Both the position numbers and the translations under genes were made by a program. The notes under the pieces were generated by a model. The model had not been told where the DNA came from and made no database searches. It saw only the letters and a program-made list of their open reading frames with translations. Positions 1 to 8,241 of a stretch of 43,675 nucleotides of DNA are shown one piece after another. Origin of the DNA: Bryobacterales bacterium (lineage in GTDB: Bacteria; Acidobacteriota; Terriglobia; Bryobacterales; Bryobacteraceae); NCBI GenBank assembly GCA_020847975.1, contig JADLBD010000197.1, positions 1-43,675 of the forward strand, read 5' to 3'. Within the stretch, counting starts at the first letter, position 1; every line of letters starts with the position of its first letter.

Positions 1-2
1 CG

Positions 3-626
3 CCATTTTTCAATGCTTCGGCGGTGGTAAACCAGGCCAGCCGGCAGCCGGTTCCGGCGACCCCCGGCGCCTTGATGACGTTGTACACGCCGCGAATCGG
101 ACCGAAGGACGCGGTGGCGTTGTCCGCTGGCGACGACGGCAGGTATCCCACCTCCACGAACGGGGTCACCGTCCGGTTCGGAGATACGCCGGCGCAGATC
201 GTAAAGCTGGAGGAGAATTCGGTGACGCTGCTCGTGCCGGAGGAAGTGGGGGCCAACTCGTCGGTGGTCGTGGCGACGCGTTCGCCGCGGGGCAATTATT
301 CGCGGACCATCGCGGCGACTCCCGCCGCCCCGGGGATTTTCACGATGGATGGATCGGGTACGGGACCAGCGGCAACGGAAGGGCCGGCCGCGCGCGGGCA
401 GGAGTTTCGCGTCAAAGTGACCGGGATTGGGAAAAATCAGCCCCTGAGCGCGGAGATTGGCGGCGCGCCCGCCACGGTGACGAATGTAGAAGCCGGCGAT
501 CTGCCAGGGAGCTACGTTCTGACCATTGCGGCGCCGGAGAACGCGCTAACAGGCGCGGCAGTGGATTTGGCGGTGCTGGCCGCCGGAGTCCGGAGCCAGT
601 TTGGTGTCACCATCGAGGTACAGTAA
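3..626 (+). CDS. Secreted Ig-like (TIGR03437-type) domain protein, 5' partial
   Basis: The frame is open to the left edge, so the gene starts outside the window; the GTG at 24 is only the first possible internal start. The visible residues include 'NASAVVNQASRQPVPATPGA', which resembles the 'NAAS..P.APG' opening of the Solibacter-type C-terminal Ig-like domain (TIGR03437), followed by 'VRFGDTPAQI' and the characteristic 'APGIFT' motif. A second Ig-like half follows to the stop. Such domains sit at the C-terminus of secreted or cell-surface proteins in Acidobacteria; their ligand is unknown. No membrane anchor is visible in the part present. Family placement is by motif recognition; the function of the whole protein cannot be inferred from this fragment. 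Confidence 0.75.
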   Translation, partial: PFFNASAVVNQASRQPVPATPGALMTLYTPRIGPKDAVALSAGDDGRYPTSTNGVTVRFGDTPAQIVKLEENSVTLLVPEEVGANSSVVVATRSPRGNYSRTIAATPAAPGIFTMDGSGTGPAATEGPAARGQEFRVKVTGIGKNQPLSAEIGGAPATVTNVEAGDLPGSYVLTIAAPENALTGAAVDLAVLAAGVRSQFGVTIEVQ

Positions 627-631
627 TCCTC

Positions 632-988
632 ATGGTACATGCTGAACAAACGGCCTCTGTCTTGCATTGCGCCTCCGAGCCTGCGGTCGCGGTGCGCCAA
701 GGGGTCGCGCGCCGCATTCTCCGCACCGGAGAGTTGATGACCGTGGTCATCGACTTCCGCGGAGGTCCATGGCGGGAACCAGACCCGCATCATTCGCATC
801 CGCATGAACAGATCACGTATGTTGCCTCAGGGGAGATCTTGTTCCTCGCGGAGGGGAGCGAACCGGAAAGGTTAGGGCCGGGGGATTTGTTCGCCATACC
901 GCCGAACGTGCCGCACTCGATCCAACTGCTCTCGGAAAGCGCGCGGCTGGTGGATACGTTCCATCCGATCCGGGAAGATTTCCTGTAA
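632..988 (+). CDS. Small single-domain cupin protein
   Basis: A 118-residue cupin. Motif 1 is clear in 'HHSHPHEQITYVASG' (two His and a Glu as metal ligands, then Gly), and motif 2 in 'GDLFAIPPNVPHS' with the last metal-binding His. Cupins of this size are often isomerases, dioxygenases or sugar-binding sensors, and nothing here fixes the substrate. ATG 632 lies 5 bases after the preceding stop, so the gene may be co-transcribed with the Ig-like gene. A weak -10-like TACAGT sits 7 bases before the ATG. There is no signal peptide, so it is probably cytoplasmic. Confidence 0.8.
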   Translation: MVHAEQTASVLHCASEPAVAVRQGVARRILRTGELMTVVIDFRGGPWREPDPHHSHPHEQITYVASGEILFLAEGSEPERLGPGDLFAIPPNVPHSIQLLSESARLVDTFHPIREDFL

Positions 989-1068
989 GCTATTCTCTTT
1001 CATGAGTCCGTCTCAATCCCCGAGCGAAGAGGCGGCCCGTGCGGCATGGATCTTCCCGGCCCATTCGG

Positions 1069-1218
1069 CTACCATGCCGGCGCCAGGTTGGCGGCGTCGA
1101 GGAACTGCTGGTCTCCACCGGAAGTTGCGCGGCGGACGATCGTGCCGGCGGGAAGCTCCGAAGGTGCGGAAAGAGCTTGGACGCGGACTGCAATGGCGGA
1201 GGGCTTTGCGCGATTTGA
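1069..1218 (-). pseudogene. Possible degraded coding remnant behind the cupin stop
   Basis: Directly after the TAA of the cupin at 1219-1584, the same frame stays open to a TAG at 1069-1071. It encodes a protein-like stretch (for example 'ELPAGTIVRRATSGGDQQFL') with the G/C-rich third positions of a real gene. No start codon or ribosome site is visible. It may be a former C-terminal extension of the cupin or the end of a lost gene. The rest of 989-1218 shows nothing else convincing. Confidence 0.25.
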
Positions 1219-1584
1219 TTAAGCTTTCTTCTCGAGGTAGTGAATCTCGAACGGCTTGTTGGTAATGAAAAGCACCGTGACATCCCGTTCGGCCGTGGCG
1301 CCATGTTCCATCGCCATGCCTTCCGGGAACCAGACGAAAGAGCCGGGCTCGAAGCGGCCCGCGTTTGTGACCAGCGTACCTTCCAGCACATACATGCCAT
1401 GGGCGCAGGGGTGGGTGTGGAGCGAGTTCAAAAACCCGGCAGGGTAGCGCACAAGGCGCACTTCCATGCCTGTGTCCGGGTCGGAGATGAGATTCTTCCG
1501 GTACAACGTTCGTCCGACGTGTTCGTTGAATCGTTCCTCCCAGGGGAGTGCGGACGCGTTGACGGCGATGAGTTCAGCGGGCAT
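1219..1584 (-). CDS. Small cupin protein downstream of queE
   Basis: A 121-residue cupin of the type with 'HTHPCAHGMYVLEG' as motif 1 and 'GSFVWFPEGMAMEHGA' as motif 2, so all usual metal-ligand positions are occupied. It follows queE by 27 bases on the same strand and could be the last gene of the 7-deazaguanine operon. It also has its own -10-like TAAAAT 7 bases before the ATG, which would give a nearly leaderless transcript. There is no signal peptide. The substrate is unknown. A link to queuosine chemistry is possible from position alone but not shown by the sequence. Confidence 0.8.
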   Translation of the reverse strand: MPAELIAVNASALPWEERFNEHVGRTLYRKNLISDPDTGMEVRLVRYPAGFLNSLHTHPCAHGMYVLEGTLVTNAGRFEPGSFVWFPEGMAMEHGATAERDVTVLFITNKPFEIHYLEKKA

Positions 1585-1591
1585 ACGTCTG

Positions 1592-1597
1592 ATTTTA
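1592..1597 (-). promoter_or_regulatory. -10-like element close to the cupin start
   Basis: TAAAAT on the minus strand, 7 bases before the ATG at 1584. The predicted transcription start would coincide with or lie next to the start codon. No clear -35 was found. Confidence 0.35.
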
Positions 1598-1611
1598 TCC
1601 CGATAAAGGCT

Positions 1612-2295
1612 TCAAACGCCGCGCCGGTTACCCCACAGGTCGACGTGAAGGCGAGGCGAGTAGCGGAAGCCGAGTGACTTGCAGGCTTCCACCACCCATT
1701 GCGCGCGTTCGCGGATCTGATCGGGCGTGATTCCTTCCGGCATCAGGAGAACCTTGGCGCGGTCGGCGTGGATCTCCCGGACGATGCGCTCGATCTCTTC
1801 CGTATCCTTCGGCCGGCGGACCACAAACTTGAGCTGGTAATCGTAGGTTTGAATGAGCTGCCGAAGAACGCCGGGCTGGAGCCGCAGCCGTTCATGCCGC
1901 GGCGCCCAGCGCCCGCCCTCCGCCTCCCAGGGAGTGGAATTGGCGAGTTTGGGAGAGATACTCATGAGATCGCACTCCACGTTCCTGAAGACGGTGCCGG
2001 CTGTTTCAATAGTGATATGCTGCTGCATCCGGAGGAGTTGCGCGGTAAGCAGTTCAATCTCGGGCTGAATCATGGGCTCGCCTCCGGTGATGACGGCGTA
2101 GCCTTTGGAATCGGCGCGAACGGCGTCGAGAATCCGCTCCAGCCGCCAATCGAGACCCTCGGGGTTCCAGGAGGTGTATGGCGTGTCGCACCACTGGCAG
2201 CGCAGATTGCAGCCGGAGGCGCGGATGAAGACGGACGGCACTCCGGCGAGGATGCCTTCGCCCTGGATGGAGTAGAAAATCTCGGCAATCTTCAT
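1612..2295 (-). CDS. queE: 7-carboxy-7-deazaguanine synthase (radical SAM)
   Basis: QueE converts 6-carboxy-tetrahydropterin to 7-carboxy-7-deazaguanine, the ring contraction on the route to preQ0 and queuosine. The 227-residue protein has the expected layout: 'EIFYSIQGEG' at 5-14, the radical-SAM cluster motif C-x3-C-x2-C with Cys29, Cys33 and Cys36, 'GGEP' at 71-74 for SAM binding, a 'YQLKFV' strand, and the family's closing 'RLHVDLWGNRRGV'. It looks fully functional. Its ATG overlaps the stop of the queE-like gene upstream by four bases (ATGA), so translation is probably coupled. It is the fourth gene of the operon MFS-queC-queE-like-queE. Confidence 0.95.
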   Translation of the reverse strand: MKIAEIFYSIQGEGILAGVPSVFIRASGCNLRCQWCDTPYTSWNPEGLDWRLERILDAVRADSKGYAVITGGEPMIQPEIELLTAQLLRMQQHITIETAGTVFRNVECDLMSISPKLANSTPWEAEGGRWAPRHERLRLQPGVLRQLIQTYDYQLKFVVRRPKDTEEIERIVREIHADRAKVLLMPEGITPDQIRERAQWVVEACKSLGFRYSPRLHVDLWGNRRGV

Positions 2296-2930
2296 AGACG
2301 CGGGGCGAACCGGTAGCCGAAGAAGAAGCTTGCCTCAATCATCCATTCCCGCTGCTCTTTCAGGTCCTTGGCTTTTGGCCCGGCGGGTACAAGCAGCACC
2401 TTGTGGCGCACGGCATCCACCTCGCGGACCAGGTTCACCACCTCTTCCATCTCGGCTCGGTCAGTGAGCGTGAATTTCAACTGATAGTCGTAGGCGCGAA
2501 TCAGTTGCCGGATGGCATCCACGGAGTAGTCCGGCCACTGGGGTTCTTTTCCCTTTCCGGGAATGGCGGGGTTGCGGAGGCTGACGTTGATGCTCATCAG
2601 ATCGCACGGCGCCGTGGCGGCGATGGCGCCCGAGGTCTCGATAGTGACGTGGTTATCGATGCGGCGCAGTCCGCCGGTGAGCGCGCCGAGTTCCGCATCT
2701 TCGAGCGGCTCTCCGCCGGTGATGACGGCATGCTCGTACCACTGCCGCCGCACCTTCGCAAGCAGCGGGCCGAGGAAGATATCCTCTTCGGATTCCGGCT
2801 TCCAGCGCTGTTGCGGCGGATGGCGCCAGGTCTGGCGCGGCGGGCCTCCGGCGAGGCAGAGGAAGGCGGCCGGGGTTCCGGCGAGCATTCCCTCGCCCTG
2901 GATGGAATAGAAGATCTCGGAGAGGATCAT
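2292..2930 (-). CDS. QueE-like paralogue lacking the radical-SAM cysteines
   Basis: This 212-residue protein aligns with the neighbouring QueE along nearly its whole length: 'EIFYSIQGEGMLAGTPAAF' at the start, 'ITGGEP' at 70-75, 'HVTIETSG', 'CDLMSI' and 'YDYQLKF'. Where QueE has C-x3-C-x2-C, this protein reads 'LAGGPPRQTWRHPPQQRW', so none of the three cluster cysteines remains and the 4Fe-4S cluster cannot be held in the usual way. The final 'DLWGNRRGV' is missing too. The frame is intact, coding-like and ATGA-coupled on both sides (to queC upstream and queE downstream), which argues against simple decay. Inference: a non-catalytic partner or regulator of QueE, possibly a heterodimer subunit, since QueE is normally a homodimer. 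A divergent enzyme with another activity is also possible. Confidence 0.85.
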   Translation of the reverse strand: MILSEIFYSIQGEGMLAGTPAAFLCLAGGPPRQTWRHPPQQRWKPESEEDIFLGPLLAKVRRQWYEHAVITGGEPLEDAELGALTGGLRRIDNHVTIETSGAIAATAPCDLMSINVSLRNPAIPGKGKEPQWPDYSVDAIRQLIRAYDYQLKFTLTDRAEMEEVVNLVREVDAVRHKVLLVPAGPKAKDLKEQREWMIEASFFFGYRFAPRL

Positions 2931-3613
2931 GGGGCTGGGTACTCCAATGGATCAATCAGATTGGCTTCGGCGAAACCTTTGCGGCGGAGCAGGCAGGAAT
3001 CGCAGGCGCCACAGGGGCGCCCCCCCGCGCCGGGATCATAGCAACTGCTGGTGAGCGAGAAATCGAGGCCGAGTTCGGCCGCCAGCTTGACGATTTCGGC
3101 CTTCGACAGATGCAGCAGCGGGGTGTGTATCCTGGTGCGCAGTTTCCCCTCAACCCCCGCCTTGGTGGCGAGGTTCGCCATGCGCTCGAAAGCCTCGATG
3201 AATTCGGGACGGCAATCGGGGTAGCCGGAATAGTCAATGGCATTCACTCCGAGGAAGATATCGGCGGCCTCGAGCACTTCCGCCCAGGCCAGAGCCAGGG
3301 CGAGGAACACAGTGTTCCGGGCGGGAACATAGGTGACCGGAATTCCACGGGTCATTTCTTCAGCGGCGCGATGCCTGGGGACCGCGATTTCGCCGGTAAG
3401 GGCGGAGCCCCCGATCAGGCGCAGGTCGACATGGAGGATGCGGTGGCCGGTGGCCCCGAGGGAATGTGCGACCTTGGCCGCGGACTCGAGTTCGACACGA
3501 TGGCGCTGCCCGTAATCGATCGAGAGCGCGTAACAGGCGAAGCCCTCACGCCGCGCGTAGGCGAGACAGGTGGAGGAATCAAGGCCTCCGCTCAACAGGC
3601 AGACGGCTTTCAT
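2927..3613 (-). CDS. queC: 7-cyano-7-deazaguanine (preQ0) synthase
   Basis: QueC turns 7-carboxy-7-deazaguanine into preQ0 using ATP and ammonia. The 228-residue protein has the PP-loop 'SGGLDS' at 8-13, 'YGQRH' near 34-38, 'VPARN' and 'GVNAIDYSGYPDCRPEF', which is typical of the family, and the four C-terminal zinc cysteines near 191, 201, 204 and 207. The ATG at 3613 is chosen because the protein starts directly with the PP-loop strand and overlaps the MFS stop as ATGA; the frame stays open further upstream, but that is only antisense of the transporter gene. The gene's own stop overlaps the ATG of the queE-like gene in the same way. All genes of the operon are therefore probably translated in a coupled manner. 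Confidence 0.95.
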   Translation of the reverse strand: MKAVCLLSGGLDSSTCLAYARREGFACYALSIDYGQRHRVELESAAKVAHSLGATGHRILHVDLRLIGGSALTGEIAVPRHRAAEEMTRGIPVTYVPARNTVFLALALAWAEVLEAADIFLGVNAIDYSGYPDCRPEFIEAFERMANLATKAGVEGKLRTRIHTPLLHLSKAEIVKLAAELGLDFSLTSSCYDPGAGGRPCGACDSCLLRRKGFAEANLIDPLEYPAP

Positions 3614-4755
3614 TTTGCGGCCTTGGGCAGCCGGAAGGCGAGCAGAAATCCGAGCACCGGAAAGACGACGAAACTCCGCAGCACCTGATGCAGCGAATAA
3701 TGATCGGCGAACATCCCGGCCAGGGGAATGAAGATCATGCCCGCCATGCCCCAGGCGAAGCCCATCATGAGCGCCGAGACGGTTCCCGACTGTCCCGGGG
3801 CGAGTTCCTGCGCCATCACGATGTTTACGGGATTGGTGGAGAGCAAAATGAGTCCTGCCAAGGCGAGTCCGGCGAGGGCCGGCGCGCCGCTTGCCTGGAA
3901 GAAAAGCAGCAGGAAGGGAACGCATCCGGCCATGCTGTAGAGGATGACGTTGCGCCCGCCAAAGCGGTCGGCGAGATGGCCGCCGGTGAGCCCGCCGATG
4001 GCGCCCATGGTCGAATAAAGGGTAAGGGCGAGACTGGCCGATTGGAAGCTGAAACCCCGTTCCTTGCTCAAATAGAGCGGGAGAAACTGCGTGAAGCTGA
4101 TCTGCACGACGGAGCGCAGAAAGACGAGCATGTAGAGCAGGAGAAGCGGCCGCCATACGGCGCGCAGAGGTCCCCAATCGACGTGCCGCCGCTTGTGTTC
4201 GGGGACGTGGCTTTCCGGGATCACGAACAGCAGCGCGAGTGTGACGAGGACGCCCGGTATGGCCGCCCAATAGCTCTGGCTGAGGCCGAAGCGCTCGAGC
4301 AGGACGGAAAAGTAAGTGGGGCCGATCGCAAAGCCGAGCGAGCCGGCGCTGATGAAGAACGCCATCGCTTTCCCGCGCGATCCGGTGACTTCGGCCGCCG
4401 CGCGGACCGACGCCTGCGGATGGAAGGAGGCCACGGCCGAGGACCCGAGGAAAACCAGGAGCTGCAGCAGGGGATAGCTGGGGGCGAGGCCGAGCGCGGA
4501 AATGAACAGCCCGGCAATGGCCGGCGCGAGCACGGAGAACAGGCGGCTGTGGAACCGGTCCGACAGGATCCCGTAGACCGGCTGCATGACCGACCCGGCG
4601 AACACCATGACGCCGCCAAGCACCCCAGCCTGGGTGAAATTGATGCCCAACTGGCGGGCGAGCAGGGGCTGGAAAACGCCGAGAGCGGAAGAATAGAGAT
4701 CCACCGCAAAATGTCCCGCTGAATAGAAGGCGAGCGTAGACAGAGGAGAACGCAC
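3610..4755 (-). CDS. MFS transporter (Fsr-like) heading the queuosine operon
   Basis: A 381-residue major facilitator protein with about twelve hydrophobic segments. Motifs include 'GHFAVDLYSSALGVFQPLLA' in the first helix, 'GILSDR' in the loop between helices 2 and 3, and 'GGHLADRFGGR' at the equivalent place in the second half. The start resembles the fosmidomycin-resistance (Fsr) group. The start codon is GTG at 4755; no better in-frame ATG lies upstream. The gene is the first of an ATGA-coupled series with queC, the queE-like gene and queE. The position suggests transport of a queuosine precursor or related deazapurine, but this is inference; drug export is the default for the family. A TATAAT on the minus strand at 4822-4827 is a likely promoter element. 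Confidence 0.85.
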   Translation of the reverse strand: MRSPLSTLAFYSAGHFAVDLYSSALGVFQPLLARQLGINFTQAGVLGGVMVFAGSVMQPVYGILSDRFHSRLFSVLAPAIAGLFISALGLAPSYPLLQLLVFLGSSAVASFHPQASVRAAAEVTGSRGKAMAFFISAGSLGFAIGPTYFSVLLERFGLSQSYWAAIPGVLVTLALLFVIPESHVPEHKRRHVDWGPLRAVWRPLLLLYMLVFLRSVVQISFTQFLPLYLSKERGFSFQSASLALTLYSTMGAIGGLTGGHLADRFGGRNVILYSMAGCVPFLLLFFQASGAPALAGLALAGLILLSTNPVNIVMAQELAPGQSGTVSALMMGFAWGMAGMIFIPLAGMFADHYSLHQVLRSFVVFPVLGFLLAFRLPKAAK

Positions 4756-4821
4756 GCTCGAGCGGGCGGCAGCCGGCGGAGTGGGAACAGGGATGGTGCT
4801 GGGATTCGCGGACAGACTTTC

Positions 4822-4827
4822 ATTATA
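4822..4827 (-). promoter_or_regulatory. Probable -10 of the MFS-queC-queE operon
   Basis: A perfect TATAAT on the minus strand, giving a leader of about 60 bases before the GTG at 4755. No convincing -35 was found. No preQ1-type aptamer was recognised in the leader. Confidence 0.4.
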
Positions 4828-4880
4828 CTTGCCGCAACCAGCGGAGAACTCGCGGGTTGAAACGAAGTCAAGGGGTGACC

Positions 4881-7340
4881 ATGCACAAAAGCGTCCTGGC
4901 TGCCGGGTGTGTCCTCTGCAGTGCGGTGATGGGGCAGACGTTGGGACCGGGGATTGGCCCGCGCGGTGTGAGGAACGCGATGACGCAGCAGCCGGCGCCC
5001 TCGTCCGTGGCGGCGGGAGGGCTGATCTGGATCAACGGGTCGAATCTCGGGCCTGTGGACGGGGCCAGGGCAGATGCGACTCCACTACCTCTGAAGTTGG
5101 GGGATGTCGAGGTGCTGATCAACGGCAACGCCGCTCCGGTGCTCTCGGCGGATCCCTCCCGGGTGGTGGCGCAGGTACCCTGGGAGACACCCAACGGCCT
5201 GGCGTCCGTCGTAATCCGCCGGAACGGGATGAGCAGCAAGGCCGCGCGGATCGGCGTCATCAACCTGTTGCCGGCAGTGAGAACCGCTGATGATAAGGGC
5301 TTCGGCGAACTGGTGGGAACCGTTTCGGGCAGTACGTTCACATTCCAGGCGGACGGGTTGGGCGCGCCGCAGCCGCGTGTGGCCACCGGAGACGTCGGAC
5401 CCACCGATCCGCCCTCGAAGCCGCGGGCAACCGTGGATGTCCATGTGGGCGGCTTGAAGGTGGACGCCGATGTACGCGTCTCGGACAAGCGCCCGGGCGA
5501 GTTTGACATCACTGTCCAACTGCCGGATTCCGTGCTCCCGGGCGATCTGGTGACGGTGTCGGCCAACAACCGGGTTGCGAACCTGGCCGCCTGGCGCGCT
5601 GCCGGCCAGCCCGAGGTTACGTTCCTGCCGCTTCCCGGCGGAACGCCCGCGCTTCGGGCCATGACGGCATCGGACTTGCGCGGCGGCTTCTTCCTGGCAA
5701 GCGGAGCGGCGGGGGATGACGGCTGCTGGCCGAGCATCCTGGTCGATTTGCGGGTGAAGAAGATCGGCAAGATCGCCGGTTGCCTGACGGCGGCCAACCG
5801 CAATGCCGGAACACCGGCCGTGGCGGCGCAGAACGGGGGGCCGCTCGCCGCGTTCGCGGGTCCACCGCAAGGCGATGGGACTCCGGGGCAGGGAATCAGC
5901 AGTAGGGTGGCGATCTTCCAGCCTTCCAAAGACGGGCCGATGAATGTGGATCTGCCTTCGCCTGCAATCGCCCTGCTCGGGACCGCCGCGGACAGTTTCG
6001 GAGCCATTCTGGCGGGTACGCCCCCGCAGTTGGCCTCCATCGATGTGGCCACAGGCGATGTGCAGGTGGGATCTGGAGGATTTGGAGGCGCCGGGGCCGG
6101 TGGAGGGGGTGGCGCGGCGCTGAATCTCCTGAATCTGAGCGTGGATCTCGGGGATGGATTGAACAAGATTCTGAGCGCTCCGGCGCCTTTCGGACAGGGC
6201 CAGATTGCCATTGTCGTGGGTGATGATGAAGCGGATCCGAAACGCGCCAGGCTGGCATTGCTCGATGCGCAGCGGGAAGTGACCGGATCGCGTGACTTTG
6301 CCGATGGCTGGGTTCCTTTGGTGCTGCCCCAGGCTCAGGCAGCAGGGGGCGGCGGAGCGCCGGGTGGAGGCGGATTCCCGGGCGGAGGAATTCCCGGCGG
6401 TCTGCCTGGGGGCGCCGTCGGCGGCGCAATTCCGGTACGGTTCCGGCTTCCCATTTACTATGACGCCGATACGCGCACGCTTTATGTGGCCTCCCGGAAA
6501 GCGGATGATTCGGCGCACGGGCTCACGGCGTTCGGCGCGGATTCGGTGAGCGTGATCCAGGCCCCGGCGAAGACCTTCATCGCCTCCTGCACGGCGAATC
6601 CCCAGGTTCTGACGGTGCAGACTTCGCGGCGGATCGCCTTGCTCGGCGGCGGTTCCGCCAGCCGCGCGTTCCAGGCTGTTTGCCCGGCGCTTTCGTTTCT
6701 CGTACTCGACCTCGATTCGCGGCAGTTCACCGCGGTGGAGCTTCCAGGCAGCGGGCAGATCAATGCATCGGCGCGTGTGGACGACATGAATGATTTTCTG
6801 CTGGCCGCCAATACCGCCGGCGATACCGTGTTTGCGCTCGACGGGGCGTCGATGACCAGTTACCGGTTCGACCTCCCGCAGGGAGTGGTTTCCTTTGCCA
6901 ATCTGGTGACTGTGCCGGAGATGGAACTGGCGGTAGCGACGGGGCGTTCGCGTCTGAACGGGGACGGCGGATTTCTGATCTTTGATCTGGCAAACGTCGA
7001 GACGCGGCAATTGCTTCTGCCGGACGGCATTGCGAGCGTCCAGATGCTGGGGGTTTTTCCCGCCACGCGGAAGCTGATCGCGCGGGGGATCCAGGCTGGG
7101 AATGCAGGCTCCCAATACCTGATCTACGACCTGGCCACCGGGGATGTGCTGATGCCGGACAATCCTCCGGGCGTGGTATTCGTGGGCAATGCTCCCGCGG
7201 CGCCCGGCGCGGGAGGAGGTGGAGGAGCGCCACCGGCCCCTGCCATCCAGCGCGCGAATCCCAAGGCAAATACGATTGAAGCGGTCACCTATGATGCGGA
7301 TCGCAAGCAAAACGGCGTCTTGCTGATCCGGGTACCCTAG
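4881..7340 (+). CDS. Secreted Ig-like and propeller-like protein
   Basis: An 819-residue exported protein. The ATG at 4881 is preferred over a TTG 24 bases upstream because it follows an 'AAGGGGTG' ribosome site and begins a good signal peptide (MHKSVLAAGCVLCSAVMGQT). Residues up to about 245 contain two Solibacter-type (TIGR03437-like) Ig-like halves, with 'IWINGSNLGP' and 'VVAQVPWETP'. The remainder looks like a beta-propeller made of repeated strands, interrupted by three glycine-rich loops (near 395-410, 485-520 and 780-790) of low complexity. No catalytic motif was recognised. The gene is divergent from the queuosine operon. It is likely an acidobacterial cell-surface protein of unknown ligand. 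Confidence 0.8.
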   Translation: MHKSVLAAGCVLCSAVMGQTLGPGIGPRGVRNAMTQQPAPSSVAAGGLIWINGSNLGPVDGARADATPLPLKLGDVEVLINGNAAPVLSADPSRVVAQVPWETPNGLASVVIRRNGMSSKAARIGVINLLPAVRTADDKGFGELVGTVSGSTFTFQADGLGAPQPRVATGDVGPTDPPSKPRATVDVHVGGLKVDADVRVSDKRPGEFDITVQLPDSVLPGDLVTVSANNRVANLAAWRAAGQPEVTFLPLPGGTPALRAMTASDLRGGFFLASGAAGDDGCWPSILVDLRVKKIGKIAGCLTAANRNAGTPAVAAQNGGPLAAFAGPPQGDGTPGQGISSRVAIFQPSKDGPMNVDLPSPAIALLGTAADSFGAILAGTPPQLASIDVATGDVQVGSGGFGGAGAGGGGGAALNLLNLSVDLGDGLNKILSAPAPFGQGQIAIVVGDDEADPKRARLALLDAQREVTGSRDFADGWVPLVLPQAQAAGGGGAPGGGGFPGGGIPGGLPGGAVGGAIPVRFRLPIYYDADTRTLYVASRKADDSAHGLTAFGADSVSVIQAPAKTFIASCTANPQVLTVQTSRRIALLGGGSASRAFQAVCPALSFLVLDLDSRQFTAVELPGSGQINASARVDDMNDFLLAANTAGDTVFALDGASMTSYRFDLPQGVVSFANLVTVPEMELAVATGRSRLNGDGGFLIFDLANVETRQLLLPDGIASVQMLGVFPATRKLIARGIQAGNAGSQYLIYDLATGDVLMPDNPPGVVFVGNAPAAPGAGGGGGAPPAPAIQRANPKANTIEAVTYDADRKQNGVLLIRVP

Positions 7341-7347
7341 CGCCGAC

Positions 7348-8241
7348 TCAGTAAATGGGCGGCTCGCCGGGAGGGCGGGTTTTCCACCGGCGGTGGATCC
7401 ACAGCCACTGGTCGGGATACTGGCGGATGACGGACTCCAACTGGTTGTGGAGGCGCTGCGTATCGGTGCGCGGATCCCCTGTCATCTCGATGGGCGGGTA
7501 GAAGCGCAGGATGTAGCGCTGCTCGTCCTCGGACCAGAGCGCATAGCCGGGGATAACCGTCGTTTCGGCGCGGGCGGCGATGCGGGAGAAACCGGTGTGG
7601 GCACAGGCGTAACGCCCGAAGAATTCGACGAAGACTCCCTCCTGCAGGCTGGCATTCTGGTCAGCCAGTATCCCCACTGCTTCATTGGCGGCGAGAGCTT
7701 TGAGAATGGGGCGGGCGTCTTTCTTCACGACGAGGGAGTTGCCGGAGGCGGTCCGGTAGCGTGCGGCGAGCGCCTCGAGCAGAGGGTTGTCGAGCGGGCG
7801 GACGATCACATGCATGGGGAGGGCGATGATGGCATGGGCGAAAGCGCTCAGTTCCCAGTTGCCGAGGTGCGCCGTATAGAAGAGTACGCCCTTCCCCCTT
7901 GTGCGGGCGGCGGTGAAGTGCTCGAAGCCCTCATTGCGCACCCATTCACCGATGTTGCTGATGTTGAGAGTAGGAAATCTTGAAAAGACCACCAGGAGGC
8001 GGGCAATCGAGCGAAACACGCCGTCAATGATGTCGTGACGTGCCTTCGGGCTGAGGCCGGGATAGGCGAATTCGAGGTTGCGCAGCGCGGTGTGCCGCAG
8101 GCGGGGAACGGCGAGGTCGAGCAATCCGGTGGCCGCCCGGGCGACGACGAAGGCGGCGCGTTTGGGAGTGTGGGCGAGGAGAGCAAGCAGAAATCGGGCG
8201 GCGGTGTATTCCAGGTAGTTGCGCGGGAGCGAACGGGTCAA
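7348..8241 (-). CDS. LpxL/HtrB-type lipid A acyltransferase
   Basis: A 297-residue lysophospholipid/lipid A acyltransferase, the inner-membrane enzyme class that adds a secondary acyl chain to lipid A. Evidence: an N-terminal hydrophobic stretch, the catalytic 'HLGNWE' (the H-x4-D/E motif), 'ADQNASLQEGVFVEFFG' after it, and the family ending 'QYPDQWLWIHRRWKTRPPGE'. The start is taken as TTG 8241, which overlaps the stop of the upstream gene as TTGA and gives the usual family length; the longer open frame would run into the upstream coding region. It shows that the organism makes an acylated lipid A-like outer membrane. It ends 7 bases from the convergent propeller-protein gene. Confidence 0.88.
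   Translation of the reverse strand: MTRSLPRNYLEYTAARFLLALLAHTPKRAAFVVARAATGLLDLAVPRLRHTALRNLEFAYPGLSPKARHDIIDGVFRSIARLLVVFSRFPTLNISNIGEWVRNEGFEHFTAARTRGKGVLFYTAHLGNWELSAFAHAIIALPMHVIVRPLDNPLLEALAARYRTASGNSLVVKKDARPILKALAANEAVGILADQNASLQEGVFVEFFGRYACAHTGFSRIAARAETTVIPGYALWSEDEQRYILRFYPPIEMTGDPRTDTQRLHNQLESVIRQYPDQWLWIHRRWKTRPPGEPPIY

Noticed and set aside
3614..4270. Upstream extension of the queC frame
   Set aside because: It runs in an alternative frame of the MFS gene and has no domain; queC starts properly at 3613 with the PP-loop strand.
3466..4722. Long plus-strand open frame opposite the MFS gene
   Set aside because: Low-complexity Glu/Arg/Gly composition and antisense to a clear membrane transporter.
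4756..4880. preQ1 riboswitch before the queuosine operon
   Set aside because: The roughly 60-base leader is C/G-rich with no A-rich tail or pseudoknot pattern that I could fit.
5085..7310. Very long open frame on the minus strand opposite the propeller-protein gene
   Set aside because: Arg/His/Gln-rich, no domain likeness, fully antisense to a gene with a signal peptide and known domains; a typical high-GC shadow.
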